From the NCBI GenBank assembly GCA_963787375.1, contig CAWBCR010000013.1:325199-389198 (forward strand): a stretch of 64,000 nt of DNA, read 5' to 3'. Under the pieces are notes generated by a model. The model did no database searches, was not told the origin of the DNA, and worked only from the letters and a program-made list of their open reading frames with translations. Origin of the DNA: CAWBCR01 sp963787375 (lineage in GTDB: Bacteria; Chloroflexota; Anaerolineae; Aggregatilineales; UBA3940). This document shows, piece after piece, positions 44,271 to 53,542 of the stretch. The position numbers and the translations under genes are program-made. The stretch's first letter is position 1. Each line of letters begins with the position of its first letter.

Positions 44271-46030
44271 GTGAACGGCTTCATCTGGTTGATCTGGGCA
44301 GGCGCAGGGCTGGTGGTGTTTCTGCTGATGATGCAGCTCGTATTCGGGATCGTGATCATCAACGAGCGGCAGGTCGGCGTGGTGGTCAAGAAGTGGGGCG
44401 GCAAGTCGCTGCTGCCGGGGCACCTGCTGGCGCTGAACGGCGAGGCGGGCTACCAGGCGGATACGCTCGCGCCGGGCTGGCACATCGGCTACTGGCCCTG
44501 GCAGTACACGATCCGAAAGGGCCGGTCGACGGGTGCCGCCGAGCGAGATCGGGCTCGTGATGGCGAGCGACGGCGCGCCATCCCGGCCGGCCGCATCCTG
44601 GGCCGTGTCGTGGACTGCGACAACTTCCAGGACGGACGGCGCAATTTCCTGGCGAATGGCGGCGAGAAGGGACGGCAGCTCGGCATCCTCACGGCGGGCA
44701 CCTACCGTATCAACACGGCGCTCTTTCCGTGATCCTCGGCGACCGGGCGGACGCTACGGAATGGTCCGCGGCAGCTTGCCGTCTATCAGGTGGAGCCCGA
44801 CAAGGTCGGCATCGTGACCACGCTCGACGGCATCCCCATCGAAGACGGGGAGATCGCCGGGCCGGTCGTCCCGGGGCACGACAGCTTCCAGAACGCGCAG
44901 CGTTTCCTCGGCACGAGGCGGACGGCGCGGGCTGCAGGAGCAGGTGCTGCTCGCGGGCTCGTGGAACCTGAACCCGTGGTTCGTGCAGGTGGAGCAGGTG
45001 CCGATGACCGAGATCCCCATCGGCTACGTCGGGCGTCGTCATCTGCTTCGTGGGGCAGGCCCACCTGGACGTGAGCGGGCTGGCCTTCACCCACGGCGAC
45101 CTCGTGGACCCGGGGCACAAGGGCGTCTGGGTGACGCCCCTCTATCCCGGGAAGCACCCGCTGAACACCCGGATCATGAAGGTGGAGCTCGTGCCCACGA
45201 CCAACATCGTCCTCAACTGGGCGACGCGCACCGAGGCCCATCACTATGACGACAAGCTGTCGTCGATCACGGTCCGCTCGAAGGACGGGTTCTCGTTCGG
45301 CCTCGACGTGGCCCAGATCATCCACGTGGGGGCCCTGGACGCGCCGAAGGTCATCTCGCGGGTGGGCTCCGATGCAGAACCTCGTCGACCACGTTCTCCA
45401 GCCCATCGTCGGGAACTACTTCCGCAACTCGGCGCAGGCCTACACCGTCCTCGATTTCCTGACCGCCCGCAGCGAGCGGCAGGAGGAGGCGGCGCGCCAC
45501 ATCCGGACGGCGATCCGGCCTACGACGTCCAGGCCATCGACACGCTGATCGGCGACATCGGCCCCTCCGGCCGAGCTGATGCACACGCAGACGGATCGGA
45601 AGATCGCGGAGGAGCAGCGGAAGACCTACGAGGTGCAGCAGGCCGCGCAGGGCGAGCGCCAGAAGCTCGTGCGCGAGACGGCCATCGCCGACATCCAGAA
45701 GGACGTGGTGACGGCGGAGCAGGGCGTGAACATCGCCGAGCTGCGGGCCAACTCGCAGGTGAAGCAGGCCGCGGGCGAGGCGGAGAGCTCGGCGCGGCTG
45801 AGCGAGGCGCAGGGCCGAGGCCGAAGCGATCCGCGCCACGGGCAAAGCCAAGGCCGAGGCGTACCGGGCCGGGGTCGACGCGCTCGGGGGCCAGGGGTAC
45901 ATGGCGCTGCAGCTGATGCAGGTCGTGGGCGAGCGCGGCGTCCGCGTCGTGCCGGAGGTGGCGGCGGCACGGAAACGGCGCGGGCGCCGGGATGGCCGAT
46001 GGGCTGCTGGGCATGCTGCTCGTCGAACCG
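44271..46030 (+). pseudogene. SPFH/Band 7 (flotillin-like) protein gene, heavily frameshifted and fused to foreign sequence
   Basis: The GTG start at 44271 is preceded by GGAGG. A membrane helix (LVVFLLMMQLVFGIVII) and a conserved SPFH strand (NERQVGVVVKKWGGKSLLPG) are clean up to about 44515. From there the frame changes roughly every 80-250 bases. Homologous pieces still appear in order: GRILGRVVDCDNFQDGRR, DKVGIVTTLDGIPIEDGEIA, YPGKHPLNTRIMKVELVPTT, a coiled-coil segment (EQRKTYEVQQAAQGERQ) and GGQGYMALQLMQVVGERGVR. Such proteins form membrane microdomain scaffolds. The last recognisable piece (GMADGLLGMLL) ends at the junction near 46030. Confidence 0.75.
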
Positions 46031-46625
46031 ACCGTCTTGAGGCCGATCCAGGATCCGGAATAGCGCGACATGGCAATTCCGATCAGCCCGAAGCGCAAAA
46101 TATCGCCGATGTTCGCCGGACTGAGGAACGGATTTGCGACGCGATGAAGGCCTGGTCGCATTGGTTGGGCAGGAAGAGGAGCTTGCGCCCGGATCGTCGC
46201 CGGATGTTGCGAGCACGCCGCCATGCGCGACGCGCCGACCACGTTGCCATGCTTGATGGCATCGCTGGCGCGATCGAGGACCCGGATTTTTGCCGTCCAA
46301 ATGCCGAACACGCCCGCATATTTGCTGCTGCCGACAGCGGCAATCTGTGCGAGCCACCGACGGCGGTGGCGGCAATTTCTTCGTTGAGGCCCGGGCTGAA
46401 GACGATATCATTGGCTTTGAGCAATGCTTCCGCCTGCCATAAGGCGAAATCGAGCCCGCCCAACGGCGAGCCGCGGTAGCCGGAGACGAAGCCGCCGGTG
46501 GCGAGCCCCGCGCGGGCATCGCGGCGCCGCTGGTCGAGCGCAAGGCGGACGATCGCCTGCACGCCCGACAAGAAGATTTGTCCGCGTTCAAGCGTACTTT
46601 TATCGTCGAGCGGGACCGACTTCAT
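46030..46625 (-). pseudogene. Indolepyruvate ferredoxin oxidoreductase, 5' fragment (single-chain type)
   Basis: From ATG at 46625 the frame reads LDDKSTLERGQIFLSGVQAI, GFVSGYRGSPLGGLDFALW and GLNEEIAATAVGGS, the N-terminal thiamine-pyrophosphate region of the roughly 1,150-residue single-chain 2-oxoacid:ferredoxin oxidoreductases of the indolepyruvate group. After one or two frame changes it continues FGIWTAK, DAIKHGNVVGASR and ALSRYSG-like MSRYSGSWIGLKTV. Homology stops at about 46030, so only about one fifth of the gene is present. The enzyme would oxidise arylpyruvates to aryl-acetyl-CoA. It lies 61 bases after the ABC ATPase gene. Confidence 0.8.
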
Positions 46626-46686
46626 GGCGTCCTGCGGTAACGACACGCGCTTGTGCCAGCTTGGCGACGATGAAACAGTATAGCAT

Positions 46687-47617
46687 TCATGGCTGGAGTT
46701 TGCCTGAATCTGGCTTCGGCGGCGCGGGCCAGCGTTGCGAAAGATCGTCGGGCGGCACCGCGTCCAGCAGCGCTTTGGTGTATTCATGCTGCGGCCGGGT
46801 GAAGACTTCTTCGGTTTCCCCGCTTTCGACGACGGTACCGCGATACAGCACGATCACGCGGTCGCACAAATAGCGGACGACGGAGAGATCGTGCGAAATG
46901 AACAGCACGGCGAAATGCCGCTCGCGCTTGAGACGCAATAGCAGGTTGAGAAGCTGCGCCTGCACCGATACGTCGAGGCCGGAGACGATCTCGTCGGCGA
47001 CCAGCAGTTTGGGCACGGAGCACATCGCGCGCGCGATGTTCACGCGCTGACGTTGGCCGCCGGAAAGTTGCGCCGGGTAGGCGTCCGGCGGCGTCGCGCG
47101 GCATGCCGATCTCGGCGAGCAGTCCTGCGCGCGCGCGATGCGCTCGACCAGGACGCATGTGGTCGCCGGCCTCCATGGCCTGGGTGACAATGCGCACGAC
47201 TCGCCGCCGCGGGTTGAGTGCGGATTGCGGGTCCTGGAAGATCATCTGGATGCGTTGACACTCGATGCTGCGCGACTGTTTATCGTGGGCGTCGGTCACA
47301 TCGCGACCGGCGAGGATATGTGCCCCGCTGTCGGCTTGTCCAGGCCGACCGCTAGCTCGGCCAATGGTGCGTCTTGCCGCTGCCGCTCTCGCCGACGATG
47401 CCGAGGAACTCGCGCGCGGTAAAGCTCGAAGGAAACGCGCGCACCGCTTCGACGCCGTCAGCCGAACTGCGCCAAAAGCGTGCCTCGCCCGACGAAATCG
47501 CTTCGACAGGCCTTGGATCTGCAGGATCGCCTCGCCGCGCAAGTCGGCGGTGCGGTCGTTGCGTCGCGGACGAGGGGTCCGTGTTGAGCGCGTCGACTTC
47601 GGTTTGCGAAGAAGCAT
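46687..47617 (-). pseudogene. Peptide-type ABC transporter ATP-binding protein (OppF/DppF-like), frameshifted
   Basis: Pieces in order are Walker A in FLGIVGESGSGKT (about 47395), the Q-loop IQMIFQDPQSALNPR, the signature QLSGGQRQRVNIARAM, Walker B LLVADEIVSGLDVSVQAQLL and the switch FISHDLSVVRYLCDRV. The C-terminus QHEYTKALLDAVP is intact. Reading frames change about three times. The gene may be a separate ATPase or the second half of a double-ATPase polypeptide, since the frame from the upstream ATPase stays open. Confidence 0.8.
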
Positions 47618-47629
47618 GCCGGCGGTGGG

Positions 47630-48581
47630 TCCGCGCCGATTTCGCCCAATCGGCGGATCCTCCGCCTCGCACCGCGGTTGCCGCTGCGGACAGCGCGGCG
47701 CAAAACGGCAGCCGGTGAAAAGGCTGAGCTCGGCGCAGGCCCGGCATGTGGTCGGGCAGCGCAATAAGGTCGCGCCGGGCGCGGAGAAAGCGACGGGCGT
47801 CGTAAGTTGCAGGCACCGCGTGTAGGGGTGCCGCGGCGCGCCGAAGAATTGCTTGCGCCGGTCCGATTTCGACCGCCACGCCCGCATACATCACCATGAT
47901 GTCGTCGCAGAACATGGGCGGCCAGCCGCAGATCATGGGTGATGAAGATGACCGCCGTGCGGTGGCGCTGCGGTCATTTCCAGCATGATCTGCATGATGC
48001 GCGCCTGCACGATGACGTCGAGCGCCGTGGTCGGCTCGTCGGCGATGACCAGCTGCGGCTGGCCGGCGAACGCCATGGCGATGAGCACGCGCTGGCACAT
48101 GCCGCCGGACAATTGATGCGGATACTGCGCGAGCAGTGCCTCGGCGTGCGCAAGATGAACGGCATCGAGCAGTTGCGATGCGCCGCTCCCGCGCTTTGAT
48201 CGCGTGCGACGCCGAGCACGGCCAGATGCTCGTCGAACTGCTGCGCCGATCGTGAGCACGGGGTTGAGCGCGGTCAGCGGTTCCTGCGGCACGAAAGCGA
48301 TCTGCGGCGCCGAGCAGTTCGCGCCGCGCGCGCCTCGGAAATGCCGATCAGCAACTCGCCACCGAATTCCAGCGATGCCGCCGCTGATGCGAAACCCGCG
48401 CGGCAGCAGCTGCGCAATGGCGCCGGCCGATCATCGACTTGCCCGCGCCCGATTCGCCGACGATGCCGAGCACCTGGCCGGCCGCGAGCGATAAAGCTCA
48501 CATTGCGCAGGACGTGCGATCGGCAAGCTCCGCGTGATCGGGCGAAACCGGTGAGCGATCGCAGCCTCGAGCAGCGCCATG
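47630..48581 (-). pseudogene. Peptide-type ABC transporter ATP-binding protein (OppD/DppD-like), frameshifted
   Basis: The start at 48581 is preceded by GGGAGGTGAGC. Walker A reads GIVGESGAGKSMIGR. The frames then give FVPQEPLTALNPVLTIG, YPHQLSGGMCQRVLIAMAFA, LVIADEPTTALDVIVQARIM and a C-terminal GCRFAPRCPQRQPRC, the Cys-containing oligopeptide-transporter tail. Together with the downstream ATPase it energises the permeases encoded upstream. Confidence 0.8.
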
Positions 48582-48583
48582 CT

Positions 48584-49478
48584 CACCTCCCGACCGTAAT
48601 TGCAGCCGCGGATCGAACGTCCGCCGCAGCCCGTCGCCGAGCAGGTTGAAGCCGCAGCACGGTGAAGAAGATGGCCAGGATCGGCAGCACCAGGTTCCAC
48701 GGCGGATCTGATACACGTAATTGCGCGCGTCGGCGATCATCACGCCCCAGGCCGGGACGTCTGACTTCGACGCTCGAGGCCGACGAAGCTCAGGATCGCC
48801 TCGACCACGACCGCGATGCCCATTTCGAGGCTGAGCAACGTGATGAGCAGCGGCACCGTCGCCGGCAGCACCTCGCGCGCAGATGATGCTGCCAATGGGT
48901 GAAGCCGAGCAGGCTCGCCGCGGCGACATAATCGCTGGCGCACGCACCGATCGATGACCTCGCTGCGCAGCACCCGGCAGAAGCGCGTCCAGTCGACCAG
49001 CACGATCGCGAGGACACCTTGTCGAGCCCGACGCCGAGGCCGACGATGAGGATCAGCGACAGGATCGACCGGCGGAAACGACATCCACACGTCGACCGTG
49101 CGCGACTGATCAGCCAATCGAGCCGCCGCCGAAATAGCCGGCGAGCTGCGCCAGCACGCGTGCCGAGCATCATGGCGCCGAACAGGCGACGATCGCGACG
49201 ATAAGCCGCGACGCGCGCGCCATAGATCAGGCGCGACAAGGCACGTCGCGGCCGAGACTGTCGGTGCCGAGCAGGGAGCTCGGCCACGCCCCCGTCCAGC
49301 CAGGCCGGCGGCAGCAGCTGCGAGAGCAGATTCTGCTCGTTGGGATCGTGCGGGCGCCAGCACCGGGTGCCAGCATCGCGCAGAAGCACGACCATGGCGA
49401 CGATGAAGCCGCCCACGCGATGATGTGGCCGGGAGGCGAGCACGCACCGATGTCCGGCCGGCGACCGGCCGCGGCCAT
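48584..49478 (-). pseudogene. Peptide-type ABC transporter permease (OppC/DppC-like), frameshifted
   Basis: Recognisable pieces are APHDPNEQNLLSQLLPPAWL, LLGTDSLGRDV (the conserved motif after the first helix), LSLILIVGLGVGL, LPATVPLLITLLSLEMGIAV, VVEAILSFVGLE and FNLLGDGLRRTFDPRL. This is the usual order of DppC. The start at 49478 and the end at 48584 are estimates because frames change several times. Confidence 0.75.
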
Positions 49479-49489
49479 ATCGCCACCCG

Positions 49490-50517
49490 CAATTTCGGAT
49501 TGAGGACGAGCAACACCATGCGTCGACCACCAGATTGATGAGGAGGACGCACGAGCATAGACCAGCCCGACGCGCCTGGATGAGCGGCAGATCGGCGTTG
49601 CGCACCGCCTCGACCATCAGGTTGCCCATGCCGGGATAGGAGTAGATCACCTCGACCAGCAGGGTGCCGCCGAACAGAAAGTTGAACTGCACGCCCATCA
49701 GCGTCAGCGTCGGCAGGAAGGCGTTCTTGGAGGCGTGGCCGCATCAGGATCCGGCCCTCGCCGATAGCCGCGCAGCCGCGCCTGCTGGATGTAGTCCTCG
49801 TGCATAGACGTCGATGCAGGCTCGAGCGCAGAACGCGCATGATCGGCGGCGAGAAGCCGAAACCCAGCGCGAAGGCCGGCAGGAGCATGTGCTTGAGCGC
49901 ATCGAGGAACGACATCGAAGCGCCCGCCGATCAGCAGGCAGTCGAGCAGCAGGAAGCCGGTGTGTACCGGCGGCGGCTGAGAGCTCGGCGACAAGCGACC
50001 GATGAATGGCAGCACATCGCAGCGCCACGCCGAACAGCAGAATGAAGACAGAGCCCCAGAGGAAATCCGGGATCGACAGATCAGCAGGTGAGGCCGAGGT
50101 CGGCCAGACCTGCTCGCCGAGCCGGCCGCGCATCGTGTGAACAGCAGCAGGCCGCCGGCGAGCCCGAGCGATCGCGGCGACACAATCGCCGCGAGCACGG
50201 CGAGCTCGATCGTGGCCGGCAGGGTCTGGCCGATCAGGCGAGAGACCGGCTGGCGAATAGTGCGATCGACTTGCCGAGGTTCCAGGTGCAGCGTGTTGCG
50301 CAGCCAGATCCAGATATTGCTCCGGCGATCGGGCGATCGAGGCCCATCGTCATGCCGCATCTGGCTCGATCTCGGGATGTGGCGTTGGGCGGCACCGACA
50401 TCGCCACCGGATCGACCGGAATCAGCCGCAGAATCGCGAAGAGCAGGATCGACACGGCCAGGAGAGATCGGGAGCGCCGAACAGGATGCGCCAGGACGCG
50501 AATGAGTCGCTAAGCAT
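49490..50517 (-). pseudogene. Peptide-type ABC transporter permease (OppB/DppB-like), frameshifted
   Basis: The ATG at 50517 is followed in different frames by VSILLFAILRLIPVDPVAMS, LGKSIALFASP, QTLPATIELAVLAAIV, LSIPDFLWGSVFILLFGVAL, YIQQARLRGYR, FLPTLTLMGVQFNFLFGGTL and LVEVIYSYPGMGNLMVEAV. The last is the EAA-region neighbourhood typical of DppB. The 3' boundary with the OppC-like gene is not resolved. Confidence 0.75.
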
Positions 50518-50556
50518 GACCGTCGCTCATCGCCGCACAAAGTCTCCGACGACCGA

Positions 50557-52173
50557 TCACGTGCAGGGCTTGTCGCTGCGCCGGCCTCGATCGCCGCCGC
50601 CGCATGTCGCGGCCTCCATCCAATGCCCACGCATGGTCTGCGGCAGAATCCAGCCGTTGCCGTATTCTGGAAACCGAGGGTTGCGCTTGCGGGCCATCGT
50701 CAGCACGCTCTGCAGCAGCGGGATAGTCGCGCCGTGCTCCACCGCGTATATGTCGAACGTCCTTGTAGCCCTTGATCGCGCTCTTCGTAGTCGACGATGC
50801 CGAAAAGCTTGCAACACCTTGCGCGCCGACATCCATGCCTTCCACGCCGAGAACGGCAGCTTCGGATTGAGCAGATAGCCGCGCGAAGATCTCCGGATCG
50901 CCGGTCGCATTGTCCCAGCTATAGAGCGTCGCCTCCGGCAGCTTGTCGCCGCGATTGAGCTCGAAATACTTAGCGTATTCGATGACATCGATCTTCGGCG
51001 TCGATGCCGACCTTCTTCCACATTGGCGACGATGGCGCGCGCGATATCGTAATCGCTCGGGAAGTGGCCGTTGGTCGACAGCGAGCGTGATATGGACGGG
51101 CTTCTTGGTGCTGAAGCCGGATTTGGCGAGCAGCTGCGCGCGGGCTTGCCGGATCGTATTTGAACTTGAAGTTCGGGTCGAAGCCCGGCGTGCCGGGCAC
51201 CGGGAGCATCGACAGCGGCACCGCGGCGCCCTCATAGAACGCCTTCGACAGCGCCGCCTTGTCGATGGCGTGATGCGCGGCGAGCCGCACATTCTTGTCG
51301 GCGAAGCCGTGGTCGTTGCGGCATCTGCAGCAGGATGATCGCGCGTGATCGGATCGAGCTCGTGGCCGAGGCCCGGCGACTTTGAGGCGCGTGCACCTCG
51401 CGCACCGGGACGTTGATGACGAAGTCCGCCTTGCCCGACTGGATCGCCGCGACGCGCGCCGACGGGTCCTTGATGATCTGATAGATGACGCGTTTGATCT
51501 TGGCTTGGGGCCCCAATACTTGTCGATTGCGCTCGAGCACGATGCGGGAATTGAGCTCGTATTCGACGAGCCTGTAGGGCCCGGAGCCGATCGGCTTCTT
51601 GCGGAATTCGTCGACGCCGACCTGCTCCATATATTTCTTCGGCACGACATAGCTGCCGAGGAAGCTGAACCATTGCGGCGCGGTCGGCATCGGACGGCCG
51701 AGCGTAATCACGCAGTGGTTGGCGAGGGGATTTCGATATTCTTGATTTCGCGCCACGAGCGGCCGATGTCGAGCTTGAGGTTGGGGTATTTGCGCACGCG
51801 CTCGTAGAAGGTGTAGCGGAAATCCTCCGCGGTCAGCTTGTCGCCGTTATGCCAGAGGATGTCGTCGCGCAATTCGACGTCCATGCGCAGGCCGTCGGGC
51901 GAGAACGCCCATTTCTTGATGACGTTCGGACGCAGCGTGAGGTCGGGATTCTGGTCGAGCGGCTGATCGTAGACCGCCTTGAAGATCGATTGCGCGTCGG
52001 GCGTGAAACGCTGGTTCGGATCCCAGGTCACCACGTCGCTCGGCCAACCGATGATCACGGAGTCGTCGGCGGCAGCGGCATGGGCTTTGCTGCGCGGCCA
52101 AGCAACGGTGGCGGCCGCTGCGCTCGAAGCCAAGAGACCGACTCGCCGTGCGTCTGGAAATTCGCTGTGTCAT
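50557..52173 (-). pseudogene. Extracellular solute-binding protein, family 5, frameshifted
   Basis: The start at 52173 is preceded by GGGAGGGG. A basic, Arg-containing leader (MTQRISRRTAS) and Ala-rich helix precede the mature protein, consistent with export and possibly Tat. Mature pieces are DSVIIGWPSDVVTWDPNQRF, DLTLRPNVIKKWAFSPDGL, ILWHNGDKLTAEDFRYTFYE, YVVPKKYMEQVGVDEFRKKP, IGSGPYRLVEYELNSRIVLE and a C-terminal AATCGGGDRGRRSDKPCT. These are typical of peptide/nickel-type binding proteins. The cargo is unknown; the operon context suggests an aromatic acid or its conjugate, or a peptide. Confidence 0.8.
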
Positions 52174-52350
52174 CGTTTTTCCCCTCCCACTCGGTTGAAG
52201 CCTGCGGCACCCATTCCGACGACCCGAAAGTCGCGCGCAATCGTTAAATGATCGCGACAAGTGACGCCAGCGCGGCGCGCCAGCTCAGCGTCGCCGCATC
52301 TGCCGTTGCCGGCGCCACGCAAAGTTTTCTTGAATTCGGTTGAGCCGCGA

Positions 52351-53542
52351 TCATGCGATGACCCCTGCCGCGGTGAGCGCATCCATCTCAGTCGCGGCAA
52401 AACCGGCTTCGGCGAGCACATGACGCGTGTCGGAACCATATTTGTGCGGAAAGTCCAGCTCGCTTGTGCGCCCCCGCCACATCGACGGCGAGCGGTTGCA
52501 TGTGAATAATTTTCCCATTCGGCGTCGCCGTGCGGGTCAGCTTGTCTTGCAATTGCGGCAGTTCGCGCACCTGGCGCACGTCAAAAATGCGCGTTGCCGG
52601 GATCGTCGCTGCGCGCAGATCGGCCAAAATTTCGTCCGCCGGGTAGCGGATCGTCACCGCGGCGATATCGCGGTGGATCGCCTCCTGTTCGATATGCCGG
52701 CCTTCATTGGTCACGCGAACGCTGTTGGCGATGCAAGCGAACTTCGGACTTTCGGTCAGGCGTTTCCACTGCACGTCGCTGCCGATGGCGAGATAGACAA
52801 AACCGTCGCTGGCCGGATAGACATTCGTCGGAATGAACTTGCGGTGGCGGTTGCCGGCGCGGGTGATTTCGTGCGGCTCGCAACCGAAATCGATCAGCGG
52901 CAGTACGGTAATCAGCCACGATGCCGCCGCCTGCAGCATCGAGACGTGGATCGCCCTGCCGCGCCCCGTCTCATGGCGTTCAAGCAAAGCCAACATCACA
53001 TTGGCATAGACTTCGTCGCCCGCCTTGAGATCGATGACCGGCAGGCCCATGACGGTCGGCGTGCCGGTGGCATCGCCGGTGACTTCCATATAGCCGCACA
53101 TGGCCTGGATCACCGGATCGTAGCCGGGAGCCTCCGGATAGGCCGGCCCCATGGCCGAGATGCCCGCCCAAATAAGGCCCGGTTTCACCGCCGACAAAGT
53201 TTCGTAGTCGATGCCAAGCTGCTGGTAGCGCGACGGCACCGTGTTGCAGCAAAAGACGTCCACATCGAGCGCGTCGATCAATCGCTTCAGGACGTCCTTG
53301 CCGCGCGCATCCTTGAGATTGAGCGCGATGGCTTCCTTGCCGACGTTTGGCGCGATGAAATAGCTGCGCCGATCGTCGTCGACCACGCGACTGCCGATAT
53401 AGCGGTTCGGGTCGCCGGGCAGGCCGCTGCCGGTCGGTGCCGCCTCGATGCGAATGACGCGCCATCCGAGTTGAGCGAAGCGCAAGGTCGCCGACGGCAG
53501 CGAAAGCGCCTGCTCCATGCTGAGAACGGTGTAGCGCTTCAC
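52351..53542 (-). CDS. Class III (CaiB/BaiF family) CoA-transferase, one C-terminal frameshift
   Basis: GTG at 53542 overlaps the stop of the molybdenum subunit (GTGA), indicating coupling. The protein shows SLPSATLRFAQLGWRVIRIE, NRYIGSRVVDDDRRS and LKDARGKDVLKRLIDALDVD. The family Asp region (usually the acyl-anhydride-forming Asp) fits around GDEVYANVM/IDLKAGD. At about 52478 the frame changes; the restored tail reads HKYGSDTRHVLAEAGFAATE and stops at 52351, like other members. Such enzymes move CoA between acids. In this cluster it could form the CoA thioester of a ring-opened intermediate. Confidence 0.88.

Noticed and set aside
52244..52354. 36-codon frame overlapping the CoA-transferase stop (ATGA) before the binding-protein gene
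   Set aside because: It is too short, has no recognisable features and lies in a region with frequent indels. It could be the remnant of a leader peptide.
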